Numbered from the stretch's first letter, positions 1-10,366 are shown. The stretch: 64,000 nt of DNA from Candidatus Hydrothermarchaeum profundi (GCA_002011125.2 MTMF02000009.1:1456989-1520988); one strand, 5' to 3'. Numbers and translations: made by a program. The notes: generated from the letters alone by a model not told the origin.

Positions 1-1
1 A

Positions 2-484
2 AATGCCAAATTAGAGGGAGTCCAGGAAAAAATAGATTTTGTTTTAGGAGATGCTGAGGATTTATCTAACGTCGGAAAGGAGTTTAATGTTGTTTGTTGT
101 ATGGAACTTTTCGATCATCTCCCAAATCTAGACAAGGCCGTTAGAAAGATGGCTAATAAACTTGTTACAGGTGGATATTTCTTGTTTACATATGTATCTG
201 AGGACTCGGTTTATTGGAAACTTGCTAATAGAGCTTCTAAATCGAATCTTGCAAGAGCGTACAATACCAATTATCTCCTAAAAATCTTAAATGGTAATAA
301 TATAAAAGTAGTTAATCTATTTGGAGTTGGCTTACTTTTTCCTGTTAGAATAATCTACCACCTTTTCATACCAATTTGGATGTGTAAACTTGAAAAAAAA
401 TTAAAGCCATATTATCATCATCCTTTTTTTGTTAAGAGATGCACCCATGTGTTGGGAATAGGGGTTAAAATGTGTAAAAGATGA
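2..484 (+). CDS. SAM-dependent methyltransferase, 5' truncated by the window edge
   Basis: The frame is open from base 2, so the ORF-track Met at 101 is internal and the gene begins before the window. The visible part is the C-terminal two thirds of a class I methyltransferase. It shows an acidic post-II segment (GDAEDL), then VVCCMELFDHLPN and a GGYFLFTYV strand, matching the late Rossmann strands of small-molecule or glycan methyltransferases. It lies 4 bases before a second methyltransferase and a glycosyltransferase on the same strand, so a role in modifying a sugar or lipid-linked glycan is inferred. The substrate is unknown. Confidence 0.7.
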   Translation, partial: NAKLEGVQEKIDFVLGDAEDLSNVGKEFNVVCCMELFDHLPNLDKAVRKMANKLVTGGYFLFTYVSEDSVYWKLANRASKSNLARAYNTNYLLKILNGNNIKVVNLFGVGLLFPVRIIYHLFIPIWMCKLEKKLKPYYHHPFFVKRCTHVLGIGVKMCKR

Positions 485-488
485 TGTA

Positions 489-1235
489 ATGGAGGATAAT
501 TTTTTGAAGTCAAACCACTCTCAGCGGAGTACAAAAGTGTGGGATGATTTTTGGAGAAATCATGAAGCTTCCGAATGGGATAGCATTTCTCAATTAGTAT
601 TTAATGTACTATTAAAAGAGATTTTTGATTTCAAAAATAAGAAAATCCTCGAAGCTGGAAGCGGTTCCGGGCGAATATCATTAAAAGTTGCAGAGAAAGG
701 TGCTAAAGTCTTTCTGTTAGATTATTCTGAAAGCGCAGTTACACTAAGCAAAAGAAATTCTTCAAAGAAAAAGATTAAATCAGAAATTGTACGTGCTTCT
801 ATCTTTAACATTCCTTTTAAAGAAAATGTCTTTGATATTGTTTGGAACGCAGGCGTTTTAGAACATTTTTCTGAGGAGAAACAAATTAAGGCGTTAGAAG
901 AAATGAGAGCCGTTTGCAAAAAAAAAGGCAAAATTATTACTATGAATCCTTATGTGCGTGCTTATTTTTACAGACTTGGTAAATGGTATGCAAAAAGAAC
1001 AGGAAAATGGGAAGTTGGCTACGAAAAACCTATTAAAACGTTAGGAAAAAAGTTAGAAGATTTAGACATTAAAATTAAAAACGAATATAATACCGGATTT
1101 ATGGAGTCGGTAGACTTTTTAGGATATATCCCATACACTACTTATCTCACTCCCATTATTCGAAAATTAAAGAAGATCTTCACCTCTTTAGGAGTTGGAG
1201 GATACTTATTAATCACAGTTGGCGAGAAAAAATGA
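489..1235 (+). CDS. Class I SAM-dependent methyltransferase
   Basis: The 248-residue protein has a glycine-rich SAM motif I (EAGSGSGRIS, about residues 55-63), an acidic motif II (LLDYS) and a post-motif VWNAGVLEHF, typical of the Methyltransf_11/25 type. It starts 4 bases after the preceding methyltransferase stop and its stop overlaps the next glycosyltransferase start by 4 bases (ATGA), so the three are probably co-transcribed. O- or N-methylation of a surface glycan is inferred from context only. Confidence 0.82.
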   Translation: MEDNFLKSNHSQRSTKVWDDFWRNHEASEWDSISQLVFNVLLKEIFDFKNKKILEAGSGSGRISLKVAEKGAKVFLLDYSESAVTLSKRNSSKKKIKSEIVRASIFNIPFKENVFDIVWNAGVLEHFSEEKQIKALEEMRAVCKKKGKIITMNPYVRAYFYRLGKWYAKRTGKWEVGYEKPIKTLGKKLEDLDIKIKNEYNTGFMESVDFLGYIPYTTYLTPIIRKLKKIFTSLGVGGYLLITVGEKK

Positions 1236-2449
1236 AAATCCTACTATTGACTATTTGGCCGTACCCCCATATTGGAGGGGGTTCAACGCATATGAGAGTC
1301 CTAGGCGAAGGACTTTCTAAGTTAGGATATGATGTTGATTATTTTTCACCATCATATTTTAATAAAAATATAAAGTTTTTCATTGGCGGAACTTTGCAGA
1401 TTTTGAAAAAGTTCGCTGGTAAAAAAGAGGCTTACATTGCTGTTGACATATTTTTTAAAAAAATATTTATGTCCTTGTATCTAGTTGTAAAACAAATAAA
1501 AAATGAATATACCATAATTAATGCTCAGGATGTGTGGAGTTACAATTCAACGTTTTTGATAAGAAAAATTTTTAGAGTTCCAGTATTACTAACTGTACAT
1601 ACATATTATACCTACGAAATTATTTCGGAAGGCTTAGTCAAAAATAACTCCTTTTCAATGAGATTCTTAATAGACGAAGAGCGGAAAGCATACAAATCAA
1701 CCGTGAAAATCATCAGCGTAGATAGGAAGATTAAGGAATATATCGTAAGTAAATTTAAAGTTTCTTCAGAAAAAATCAACGTAATAAAGAATTTTGTAAA
1801 TATAGATGAATTCTATCCTCAGAGCAGAAATAAATTACAAAAATATCAAAAAAAATTTAAAATTCCTAGCAACAAAAAAATTATACTCTGTGCGAGACGT
1901 TTAGTACCTAAAAATGGTGTCATATATGCTGCTTTCGCAGCCAAAATTTTAAAACAGAAATTAGGAGACACATTCGTCATTGTTTATGCTGGCGACGGTC
2001 CAGAAAAAATTAAAATTGAAGAGTATATTAAGAAAAATGATTTACAGTCTAATGTTATGTTTCTCGGCGCCATTCCACACAACGATATGAAATTTTTGTA
2101 TAACTTAGCAGATGTAGTGATAATTCCATCAGTTAATATAGCCGGCGTTGAGGAAGCAACATCTATTACTGCCTTGGAAGCTATGGCATCCGGCGTGCCT
2201 GTGATCGCATCGAGAATTGGAGGATTAGTAGAAATTATTGATAATGGAACAACCGGGTTCTTGGTAAAAGAAAGGGATCCTGAGGAATTGAGTAATAAAA
2301 TCATAGAAGTTCTGAATAGCGATATTAGCTCCATTTTATTAAATGCAAGAGAGAATATTGTTAAAAACTATTCTCATACAGAGAGAGCGAGGAAATTTTT
2401 AGGATATTATGAGGAGATTATCAGTCAAAATAACGATCGCTTGCGTTGA
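1232..2449 (+). CDS. GT4-family glycosyltransferase
   Basis: This 405-residue GT-B protein has an N-terminal glycine-rich acceptor-domain loop (GGGSTHMRVLGEGLSKLGYDV). Its C-terminal nucleotide-sugar domain has the GT4 retaining E-x7-E signature region (TALEAMASGVPVIAS, about residues 312-326) followed by GGLVEIIDNGTTGFLV. No membrane segment is evident, so it probably works at the cytoplasmic face on a lipid-linked glycan. It is the third gene of the plus-strand unit that enters from the left edge. Donor and acceptor cannot be read from sequence. Confidence 0.88.
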   Translation: MKILLLTIWPYPHIGGGSTHMRVLGEGLSKLGYDVDYFSPSYFNKNIKFFIGGTLQILKKFAGKKEAYIAVDIFFKKIFMSLYLVVKQIKNEYTIINAQDVWSYNSTFLIRKIFRVPVLLTVHTYYTYEIISEGLVKNNSFSMRFLIDEERKAYKSTVKIISVDRKIKEYIVSKFKVSSEKINVIKNFVNIDEFYPQSRNKLQKYQKKFKIPSNKKIILCARRLVPKNGVIYAAFAAKILKQKLGDTFVIVYAGDGPEKIKIEEYIKKNDLQSNVMFLGAIPHNDMKFLYNLADVVIIPSVNIAGVEEATSITALEAMASGVPVIASRIGGLVEIIDNGTTGFLVKERDPEELSNKIIEVLNSDISSILLNARENIVKNYSHTERARKFLGYYEEIISQNNDRLR

Positions 2450-2514
2450 TCTAGATAATTTAAGAAGAAGCGTATTATACCTACTTTCACATATATTCTT
2501 TCACAGAAATAATT

Positions 2515-4257
2515 TTAGGTATAATCTAATTTCCACAATCTATATCCGCTTTTGTTGTATACTAATTTAAATCGTTTATCTTCTTCAATTACTTTTATAA
2601 GCGGATCGAAGCAGTACCACTTTATCTCTTCGCAAGTTGTTGGTCCATCATATATGTAATCCACGTTTATTTTTTTGAATATTTGATAATAATATTCTGA
2701 ATCATTTTTATTATACTCGAATTTTGTGTTGTTGCTTAATACTCTGAATATAGGGGACTCAGGGTATACTCTCACCGCATCACCATACCAGTTAAGGGCT
2801 GGAGCAAACTCGCCAAATATCCTTATTGGCTGTTTGTCTTCTCTATGTTCGTCTAGAAATTTAATTACATCTTGGTGAGCGTTTATCTCGTATTTGTCCC
2901 ATGTAGAGTATAGAGGATATATTTTTCCAAAAGAGTAGGTTGCTCCAAATAAAAGTAAGATTATCGCTATTTTATTTTTATTTTTTTTAAGCGGTTGTAG
3001 TAATATAGAATCATAAAGTATTGAAAGTTCTATACCCGCGTAGAGTGCAAAAATTCCAATAAAATGATGATAATATCTCGTTATTTCATCAAGGCTACTA
3101 AGCCCCATGTAATATGTGTAAGATACAAATAAAAGTAAGATTACTAATTGTTCAAACTTCTTTATGTTCCTTAAAATATATACAAAAGAGAATAAGAGAA
3201 GGGGGTAAGATACGAATATACTCTTTATAGCTATAGGGAGGGTGACATTGACGAATCCACTACTCGCAAAGAGTCCCGAAATTTTCCCTACTGAAGGGTT
3301 AAAGCCCCCTATATATGATATGGGGGTCAATCTATAATAGTAGTAATTTCTCAATACCCAGATGAGTATTAAAATATGTGCGCTGGCATAGTACTTAATT
3401 ACATTGAGTTTCTCTCCGGACTTATATAATAATGCGAATAAAAGCATAAATGAGATATAGTATCCTACAATATCGCTGCTCATGGCGAGAGTGAGGGAGA
3501 TTGCAAGTAGGAACAGGTTTTCTCTTCTTTTAGTTTTCAAGTAATATGAAAAAAAATAGAACGAGCAAGTAGTAAAAAATAAAAGGGGGATCTCTTCTGT
3601 GGACCGAGTATTATCCACTAAAAATCGTGGCCACCAACCAAATAAGGCTAATATGATAAAATAAGGCACTGATTTTCCAAAATCTCTCCCCCATTTTACT
3701 AGCGTGAAGATTGTAAAAAAAGTGTAGAATAATGGTATAGCTTTGGTTATGTCTATGGAAAAACTATTTTGCACTGAAAATAATAAAGCGATATGAGAAT
3801 AAAGTAGAGGTGGTTTATAAAGCCGGTAGTACTCATTTTCTAAATGAAACGCTGGTATCCCTCCTTCCCTAACAACAAGGCGCGCCCAAGGAAAATCAGC
3901 GAAAAGTGATATTACTGATGGATAAGTGTAGTGCTGTATTATACCTAAAAATAAGACGAAAAGCAGAGATAAAATAAGAGTTTGTGAAGGTAACTCTTCG
4001 TCATTTTTAATGTATATCCTTCTCAAAAGTATTCCTATAATAGCAGAAGTTACTATGGCTATTGTTAAAATTAAATAGCCTCTAAAGAGCCCCACTATGC
4101 CAAGTAAAATAAGATAAAATGTTAATATATACTCTCCTATTAAAACAGAAGTTAGGATTTTGGTGAATCTCAACTTTCCATTAAATGCTATAGAATGTAT
4201 GATCGCTGGATTCAATGAAAGAATAATTAACCCCAATATTATCGAAAGGAAGGACAT
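2515..4257 (-). CDS. Multi-spanning GT-C-like membrane protein
   Basis: This 580-residue protein has roughly ten or more hydrophobic segments. An acidic loop after the third segment (FADFPWARLVVREGGIPA, D near 121) resembles the first external loop of GT-C lipid-sugar-dependent glycosyltransferases. A soluble C-terminal domain of about 120 residues follows the last membrane segment. It is convergent with the GT4 gene to its left and divergent from the GT2 gene to its right. Family membership is inferred from architecture, and a flippase or polymerase is also possible. The start codon has no clear Shine-Dalgarno sequence and may be leaderless. Confidence 0.6.
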   Translation of the reverse strand: MSFLSIILGLIILSLNPAIIHSIAFNGKLRFTKILTSVLIGEYILTFYLILLGIVGLFRGYLILTIAIVTSAIIGILLRRIYIKNDEELPSQTLILSLLFVLFLGIIQHYTYPSVISLFADFPWARLVVREGGIPAFHLENEYYRLYKPPLLYSHIALLFSVQNSFSIDITKAIPLFYTFFTIFTLVKWGRDFGKSVPYFIILALFGWWPRFLVDNTRSTEEIPLLFFTTCSFYFFSYYLKTKRRENLFLLAISLTLAMSSDIVGYYISFMLLFALLYKSGEKLNVIKYYASAHILILIWVLRNYYYYRLTPISYIGGFNPSVGKISGLFASSGFVNVTLPIAIKSIFVSYPLLLFSFVYILRNIKKFEQLVILLLFVSYTYYMGLSSLDEITRYYHHFIGIFALYAGIELSILYDSILLQPLKKNKNKIAIILLLFGATYSFGKIYPLYSTWDKYEINAHQDVIKFLDEHREDKQPIRIFGEFAPALNWYGDAVRVYPESPIFRVLSNNTKFEYNKNDSEYYYQIFKKINVDYIYDGPTTCEEIKWYCFDPLIKVIEEDKRFKLVYNKSGYRLWKLDYT

Positions 4258-4416
4258 ATAGATGGAAAGATTTATATTGAATCTATATAAGCCTAAGCCC
4301 TTACGTTATAATACTATAAAGCTTTCTAAATAACTGCCAGCTTAATTTATTATGTGGTGTATTCGCAAAAACTACAAATAAATATTACTGGGGTATATAG
4401 AACTTAGAGCGATTTT

Positions 4417-5319
4417 ATGAAACATCCAGCTGTAAGCGTAGTAATCCCTACATATAACCGGGAAGATTTGTTAAAAAAATGTCTAGGGGCTGTAATTGCT
4501 CAAAGTTACCCGAAGAGTGACTATGAGATAGTCGTTGTTGACGATGGTTCGACTGATAGGACAGAAGAAGTTGTAATGAGTATTGCGAAGACTACTAGCA
4601 ACCTAAAGTATATTAGACAGGCACATAAAGGACCCGCTGCAGCAAGAAATCTAGGAATAAAAGAGGGGAGAGGGGAAATCGTCGCGTTTATAGATGATGA
4701 CTGTATTGCGGATAAGAAGTGGTTAGAGAGTTTGGTGCAATGTTTTAGTAAAGACGACAAACTAGCAGGAGTCGAAGGAAAAGTAATTGCAGAAGGCAAG
4801 ACGCCTTTTACTCATCAAGTTGAGAATTTGAAAGGAAACTTTTATTTAACGGCGAATATAGCTTATAAGAAAAAAGTTCTTTTAGAAACGGGACTCTTTG
4901 ATGAAGGCTTTCCATATCCTGCAAGTGAAGATTGGGATTTGGCATTTAAGATACTTAAAAGGGGGGAAAAAATCAAGTTCTGTGAAAGAGCGGTTGTTGT
5001 TCACCCCTCTAGAGAACTATCACTAAAGCAATGGTTAAAGTCAACTTGGATACAGTGGGCAACGGTGGATAGGCTTTATCAAAGGCACAAAGAACTATGG
5101 AAAAAAACTACAGGGCACACTCTAATGCGCTCCTTTTTTGATGGTGTTTTCCTTTATTTTTTTGTATTTTCAAAAAGGTGGAGAAATTATCTTATCTCCA
5201 ATCCACGGAAGCTACCTAAATTTATTGTTTTCTATATTCTGCAAAGTCTAATCATTGCATTTTTTGCTGTAAGGTACCTGATAAACTTATCAAAAAATCT
5301 CATAACGGGGAGAGGATAA
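4417..5319 (+). CDS. GT2-family glycosyltransferase
   Basis: The 300-residue GT-A protein starts with VSVVIPTYNREDLLKKCL, has the VVDDGSTD nucleotide-binding strand near residue 41 and a metal-binding DxD-like AFIDDDC near residue 91. It also has the SEDWDLAFKI segment typical of the catalytic acid region. A hydrophobic stretch near the C-terminus (FIVFYILQSLIIAFFAVRYLI) probably anchors it to the membrane. It is a single gene on this strand, with an AT-rich TATA-like stretch about 40 bases upstream. It probably adds one sugar to a lipid carrier. Confidence 0.88.
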   Translation: MKHPAVSVVIPTYNREDLLKKCLGAVIAQSYPKSDYEIVVVDDGSTDRTEEVVMSIAKTTSNLKYIRQAHKGPAAARNLGIKEGRGEIVAFIDDDCIADKKWLESLVQCFSKDDKLAGVEGKVIAEGKTPFTHQVENLKGNFYLTANIAYKKKVLLETGLFDEGFPYPASEDWDLAFKILKRGEKIKFCERAVVVHPSRELSLKQWLKSTWIQWATVDRLYQRHKELWKKTTGHTLMRSFFDGVFLYFFVFSKRWRNYLISNPRKLPKFIVFYILQSLIIAFFAVRYLINLSKNLITGRG

Positions 5320-5482
5320 GATGTTTTTAAGTGAATAATTTTTCCATACTCTGTGGGGTATTAAAACCGGATTCATCCAATAATATTCTAATTTCTCTTT
5401 TCTCTTTCAACTGGGATGTAAAAGAACATAGGCCTCATACTAGATAATATCTCTGCAATAATAACGTGTAGATAAGATGCGT

Positions 5483-6592
5483 TTATGTCTCACTCACTAC
5501 TTCGTACATATTTATTATATTTTTTAATACATTTTCTTTTGAGAATCTTTCCTCTGCCCTTTCTCTAGCTTTCTTTCCCATTCTATGCCGGAAATTGTCA
5601 TTTAAATATTTTCTGAGTGCGCTGGTTAGATTGCCTTGCTTGCTCATATCAATAAGAGTTCCTCCTTCATCAACAATCCACGTGGTTATGGGAGTCTTCT
5701 GGACAATAACAGGGATACCGCTGGCCATTGCTTCAAGAATGGCAATACCGAATTGCTCTGTTAAGCTTCCTAATACAAATACATCAGACGATCCATAGAC
5801 CCTCGGTATCTCTTTCATTGGAACATTTTTCATAAAGAATATGCGATCGCCGAGCATTTTTTTTCCCATTTTTATTACTTTTTCAGTTTCTTGTTCTACA
5901 TGTCCTGCTATAATTAGATACGCGTCCTCTAGTTCTGCTACTTCCTCTATTACGTAATCCATTCTTTTAATTCTCGTTTGGATAGCACCTACAGAGAGAA
6001 CGACAAAAGCATCTTCAGGGATCCCTAGACTTTCTCTAATACTCCAAGCATTTGTGGGAGTGAATTTTTTTGTGTCAACGAAATGGGGAATCATAAACCA
6101 TTTATTAGTATTAAAGCCTGCTTTCTTTGCCTTTTCGAGGTAGTGTGGTGCGAAAAGGTGTAAATGTTCGAAGGCCAGAGGCCATCTTGGAGGGTTTTTA
6201 ATATCTTTAATCTCTAGACTAGTAGCAAAAATTACTTTTGTCTTCAGTAAGCCTAACTTCTTTACTCTCATTAACAGGCTAGCTACGCCTGCGTCAGCGA
6301 GGTGTACAATATCATAATTTTTAAGCCTTAAGGATAAAGGAATAGAAAACGTTATTTGCTCTAGTAAGTAACGGTAGAACCCGGGAATTATGCTTTTGTT
6401 CCATCCAACAAGCCGAGAATCTCTTTTAATACAGGGCAGTATCTCCTCTATCTCCGATTCTCTATCTCCTCCACCTTTAAATAGTGTGACATCAACACCT
6501 TTTTTATTAAGAGCATAAGCAAGCTCTCTTGCCCACGATTCAATTCCTCTGTAGATATGTCCAAGGCCACTAGAAGCAATAGCTACTTTCAT
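5483..6592 (-). CDS. GT4-family glycosyltransferase
   Basis: This 369-residue GT-B protein has an N-terminal SSGLGHIYRGIESWARELAYAL acceptor-binding segment. The GT4 C-terminal motif is EQFGIAILEAMASGIPVIVQ (about residues 284-303). No transmembrane segment is visible. It is divergent from the methyltransferase at 6659, with only 66 bases between the two starts. The 163-base gap on its 3' side carries no supportable gene. Donor and acceptor sugars are unknown. Confidence 0.85.
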   Translation of the reverse strand: MKVAIASSGLGHIYRGIESWARELAYALNKKGVDVTLFKGGGDRESEIEEILPCIKRDSRLVGWNKSIIPGFYRYLLEQITFSIPLSLRLKNYDIVHLADAGVASLLMRVKKLGLLKTKVIFATSLEIKDIKNPPRWPLAFEHLHLFAPHYLEKAKKAGFNTNKWFMIPHFVDTKKFTPTNAWSIRESLGIPEDAFVVLSVGAIQTRIKRMDYVIEEVAELEDAYLIIAGHVEQETEKVIKMGKKMLGDRIFFMKNVPMKEIPRVYGSSDVFVLGSLTEQFGIAILEAMASGIPVIVQKTPITTWIVDEGGTLIDMSKQGNLTSALRKYLNDNFRHRMGKKARERAEERFSKENVLKNIINMYEVVSET

Positions 6593-6658
6593 AAATGATT
6601 ACTCGCTTTAAACTATTAAATAAATATCCAAATTGTTTTAATTGAAAAGTAATCCGAT

Positions 6659-7459
6659 GTGATTAAGTTGAAATTTCCTAAAAAAGAGGACTTAAGTAAT
6701 AAAGACCATCTTTATCTTTACGATTATGATATAAAGGGATATCATAACCCTAATAATCATTCTTTCTGGAAAATTCATTATTTAGAGCATATCGATAATA
6801 TAATAAATACAATCTGTAAGCTAGGTACTAGAAGGATTCTAGAAATAGGATGTGCGCAGGCTAATGTAAGTACATTGCTAGCTGAAAGAGGCTTTGAAAC
6901 AGTAGCCTTGGATATCAATCCTAACTTTTTAACATATGCTATGATGAAATATGAATCTGGACGCATCTCCTATGTTGTAGGCAGTGCTGAAAGTCTTCCC
7001 TTGCAAAATGAAACATTTGACGTTGTAGTAGCAAGTGAAATCTTAGAGCATATTGCATTCCCTGAAAAACTCATTAGGGAAACAAAGCGATGTTTAAGGC
7101 CTGGAGGATACATTATTATTACTACCCCTAACGGAGAGTGTTTATTTAGAGAGAAAGTAGAGTGTTTCTCTAAAGCAAAGGCACAAAGAGATAAATTAAA
7201 GGAACTTCAATTTGGTCCAAGCGGTAAAAATCATCTTTTCCTATTCACCCAAAAGGAAATAATTGAGTTATTGGGGGAGTTAAAATTAGATATAATATCA
7301 ATCAAGTGGATTAAATCGATATTACTAAATAGGTTCTCTCAGCCTTTTATTAGACTTTTTCCTATATCCCTAATAAACAAAATAGAATCAATTTTATCTA
7401 ACTTTCCTTTCTTAAATAGAAAAATAGGCACTACTTTACTGGTAATTGCCCGTAAATGA
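6659..7459 (+). CDS. Class I SAM-dependent methyltransferase (Methyltransf_11 type)
   Basis: The 266-residue protein has motif I RILEIGCAQANVSTLLAERG (about 59-78), motif II ALDIN, and VVASEILEHIAFPEKLIRE followed by RPGGYIIITTPN. This is a textbook Methyltransf_11 order. The start is GTG, the only candidate in frame with the motif region. The 3' end overlaps the convergent glycosyltransferase by 29 bases. It probably methylates a sugar or a small molecule of the surrounding glycan pathway. Confidence 0.82.
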   Translation: MIKLKFPKKEDLSNKDHLYLYDYDIKGYHNPNNHSFWKIHYLEHIDNIINTICKLGTRRILEIGCAQANVSTLLAERGFETVALDINPNFLTYAMMKYESGRISYVVGSAESLPLQNETFDVVVASEILEHIAFPEKLIRETKRCLRPGGYIIITTPNGECLFREKVECFSKAKAQRDKLKELQFGPSGKNHLFLFTQKEIIELLGELKLDIISIKWIKSILLNRFSQPFIRLFPISLINKIESILSNFPFLNRKIGTTLLVIARK

Positions 7460-8540
7460 TATTCTCAACCCTCTGTGATAATTTCTCCCAGTCAAATTCT
7501 GATAGAGAAGGATAATTAAAAGTCTTGTTCATCGCCTTAATAACATTTTTAGCAAAATCTCTCGCATTAGGCTCTGAAAAAACTATATTCTTAAAGCCTA
7601 AAAGCTTAAGTTCTTCTAATTCTATAGAGACTACTGGTTTCTTTGCAGCCGTATATTCTAGGACTTTAATAGGGCAAGCTGAATCGAAATATACATTTTT
7701 TTCTACGGGATAAGTTCCTACATCGCTTGCTGCAAAATAGTCAGGTATCTCATTATAATCGACCCACCCTGTAAAGATTACGTCGTCCCTATATTTTTCA
7801 ACATGCTTCTTCATTTCAGGGATCAAATAACTATCGCCTACGACCATAAATTTCACTTGAGAGACAGCCTCTCTAATAAACTGAACTGAGTCTAAAAAAT
7901 AAAAAGATTCGCTACAGGTTATACCAATAAGACTAATGATCTTTTCCTTATCTAATCTATATTTTCTTCTTATTCTCTCAGGATTTGTCTTTTTAAACTT
8001 GTGAAGGTCAATTCCATTCGGCACATAAAAGCAGTTCTTGTTATATTTCTGGGCATCATTATGAAGGACATTTGATGCGCATATTACCGCTTCTGATTCT
8101 TTTAGATAAACTTCTTTTGTTTTTTGATTTCCAATATAATCAGCATAGTCAAAGATAACTGGGATCCCTAAATCAAATGGTGGAAAGCCATTAAGATAAT
8201 AATTTGAACCACAAAATATTATATCGATCCTATATTTTTTTACAATTTCTTTAACTCTATGTTGAAAAAATTTCTCATTAACCTTTCGTAGCAGGTTATA
8301 CCTACTCAAACACAACCGTCTGAAGTGATGAAGATGTATCTGATTTTCTCTCTTCGTCCAATTCTGTAAGGCTTTCCAGTGTATTGAGGGATTTAAAAAA
8401 TATCTGAATTTTGGCCCCTTTGGTTCAGTCCAAACTAAGATGTGAATTTCATGCTTTTTCTTCAATCTATCAATAAAATAATGTGATCTCTGTCTGATTT
8501 TGTTCAGCCAACTTGCATGAGGGATCCAAAGTATTTTCAT
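7431..8540 (-). CDS. Glycosyltransferase, GT4-like (divergent)
   Basis: The 369-residue GT-B-like protein begins MKILWIPHASWLNKIRQRSHYF. In the C-terminal half, AASDVGTYPVEKNVYFDSACPIKVLEYTAAKKPVVSI replaces the usual EAMASGxPV motif with a shorter EYTAAKKPV version, which is seen in a subset of GT4 and GT1-like enzymes. Its start overlaps the end of the upstream membrane protein by 4 bases, so the pair is translationally coupled. It may build the glycan that the neighbouring GT-C protein handles. Confidence 0.75.
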   Translation of the reverse strand: MKILWIPHASWLNKIRQRSHYFIDRLKKKHEIHILVWTEPKGPKFRYFLNPSIHWKALQNWTKRENQIHLHHFRRLCLSRYNLLRKVNEKFFQHRVKEIVKKYRIDIIFCGSNYYLNGFPPFDLGIPVIFDYADYIGNQKTKEVYLKESEAVICASNVLHNDAQKYNKNCFYVPNGIDLHKFKKTNPERIRRKYRLDKEKIISLIGITCSESFYFLDSVQFIREAVSQVKFMVVGDSYLIPEMKKHVEKYRDDVIFTGWVDYNEIPDYFAASDVGTYPVEKNVYFDSACPIKVLEYTAAKKPVVSIELEELKLLGFKNIVFSEPNARDFAKNVIKAMNKTFNYPSLSEFDWEKLSQRVENIIYGQLPVK

Positions 8541-10366
8541 CGTCTAAAAATCACCACTTCTCCATTATCGTAGATCTTGCTGGTTTCTTTAAAATTATTT
8601 AAGATTGCTTTATCTATCTTTACTTTCCAAATAAATCCTCTGTCCAATTTATCTAAATTTATAATGAAAAATCCCTTTTCATCAGCGACACCCGGGCTAA
8701 ACATTCTAATATCTTTTTTATTAGTTTGTATTATACCCCTATCTCCGCTGAATAGATATCGACTACTTACTTCATCAACGTAAATCGAACCTACAATTTT
8801 ATTTACAAAAGGATATTCAGCCAATACCGGCTGAGTAGCATGTCGCTGGTCAAAGGGTAATTCTCTATTAAAAATACCGTTATCATCCCCCGTCAGATAA
8901 CTTGTAAGGGAAAAGAAACAAAAAATAAATAGAAAGGATGCGGCCACTAATATTTTTAAATAGTTTTTCTTTATAAGCGCGAAAATAGCTGTTAGTCCTA
9001 CTGCCGCAGGAATTATCGTTAGGATATCCCCATGCACCAAAAATCTTGATGGTTGTGTCTCAAAAAAATTAGTCAGAACAGAGTATACAGGTATTATGTA
9101 AATGAATACTATACCTAGAAGTATAGTCAATTTTTCCAAATCATATTTCAAAAGCCACTTTAGCGATCCTATAACTCCTAAAAGCAAAATTAGAGAGATT
9201 CCGATATAAGATATATATGCTTCAAAATGATAAATCCAAGACATTTTCGCAACAGTTTCTGGAGGGAGTACAGTAATCAACGGTACTACTTCTTCATCTG
9301 GGATGAAAATAATCTTTACAATTTCTACGAAAAGGGAATAATGCACGAACTCTAAATATGCTACAAAACCTATGAAATAAGATACAAAGGGCGTGATCTT
9401 AAATGTATAATGTTTTTCTTTAAAATAAGCTGCAGTGTTTTTTAGAACAAAGTTTGCTCCTAAAAATGCGAGTAATGCCACTGTTGCTGTTGGATGGACA
9501 AAAAAAACAGCTACTGCGGCTAACCAAAAAATTATCCATGAGCGGTATATACCGTAGCGTGAGGCTTTTATAATAGCTAGAATTCCGAATAAAATAAATG
9601 TAACTTCAGGCCTTGCTAACCCTGTAGATCTGTAAATATGCAGGGTTGAAACCGCTGTTATTAAAGCACCTATGAGAGCAATTTTACTATTAGAAAGTTC
9701 ATTTACAATGTAGTACATTAAAAGTACAGTAAATGTTCCTATTAAGAGATTGGTAGCGAGTAGTATAGGAATATCAAAAGACAAGAATAGAGACGTGATC
9801 GTATTGATAATGTGAAAAAAAGGGTAGTAGTAGTAATGTCCCGATGCCGGATTAAGTTTACCAGATGTTACGAGATCTCCGATCCTATGATAATGCCAGT
9901 AGGCATCCCATCCGGTGAGATAAGGGTTGATTAATGGGGTACTAACTCTCGTTAACGCAGCTAAAATGAGTATTTCAACTAAAATTTTGGTACGTATAAC
10001 CTTAGTAATTCTTTTAGTAAAAAGGATTTGTAGGCCTATAGCTACAAATGCGGCTGAGATAAAAACATAATAAGACAGGGGCTTTACATAGATTGCGTCT
10101 CTAAGTGACAATATGGAAAGCGAGAGAAAGAAGATATACATCGCATCGAATATCCTTATCTGACTGGTTGAAAGTATATCGATAGAACTCAACGTATTTT
10201 TAATCAGCCTTGCATGGTAAATCGAAAATATAAGGATTCCAATGAAACCAAAAATCGCATATTCTATTACAAATACACTTAAAGTAGATGTACCTCCACT
10301 ATATTTGGTAACGATATATGTTACAAAAAGTAAACTACCTAATATTAACCCAACTGTCTTCCGCAT
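8537..10366 (-). CDS. GT-C superfamily membrane glycosyltransferase
   Basis: This 609-residue protein has about a dozen hydrophobic helices and a C-terminal soluble tail of roughly 110 residues. The first long external loop contains NPYLTGWDAYWHYHRIGDL, where D154 sits in the position of the catalytic acidic residue of GT39/STT3-type enzymes that use dolichyl-phosphate sugars. It overlaps the following GT4-like gene by 4 bases. A lipid-phosphate-sugar-dependent transferase acting outside the membrane is the best reading. It is too short and lacks a WWDYG-like motif, so it is not the AglB oligosaccharyltransferase itself. Confidence 0.68.
   Translation of the reverse strand: MRKTVGLILGSLLFVTYIVTKYSGGTSTLSVFVIEYAIFGFIGILIFSIYHARLIKNTLSSIDILSTSQIRIFDAMYIFFLSLSILSLRDAIYVKPLSYYVFISAAFVAIGLQILFTKRITKVIRTKILVEILILAALTRVSTPLINPYLTGWDAYWHYHRIGDLVTSGKLNPASGHYYYYPFFHIINTITSLFLSFDIPILLATNLLIGTFTVLLMYYIVNELSNSKIALIGALITAVSTLHIYRSTGLARPEVTFILFGILAIIKASRYGIYRSWIIFWLAAVAVFFVHPTATVALLAFLGANFVLKNTAAYFKEKHYTFKITPFVSYFIGFVAYLEFVHYSLFVEIVKIIFIPDEEVVPLITVLPPETVAKMSWIYHFEAYISYIGISLILLLGVIGSLKWLLKYDLEKLTILLGIVFIYIIPVYSVLTNFFETQPSRFLVHGDILTIIPAAVGLTAIFALIKKNYLKILVAASFLFIFCFFSLTSYLTGDDNGIFNRELPFDQRHATQPVLAEYPFVNKIVGSIYVDEVSSRYLFSGDRGIIQTNKKDIRMFSPGVADEKGFFIINLDKLDRGFIWKVKIDKAILNNFKETSKIYDNGEVVIFRR

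Noticed and set aside
5320-5482. Possible gene remnant on the minus strand (REIRILLDESGFNTPQ)
   Set aside because: A short frame of about 24 codons without a start or ribosome-binding site; no parent family recognised, so it cannot be called a pseudogene.
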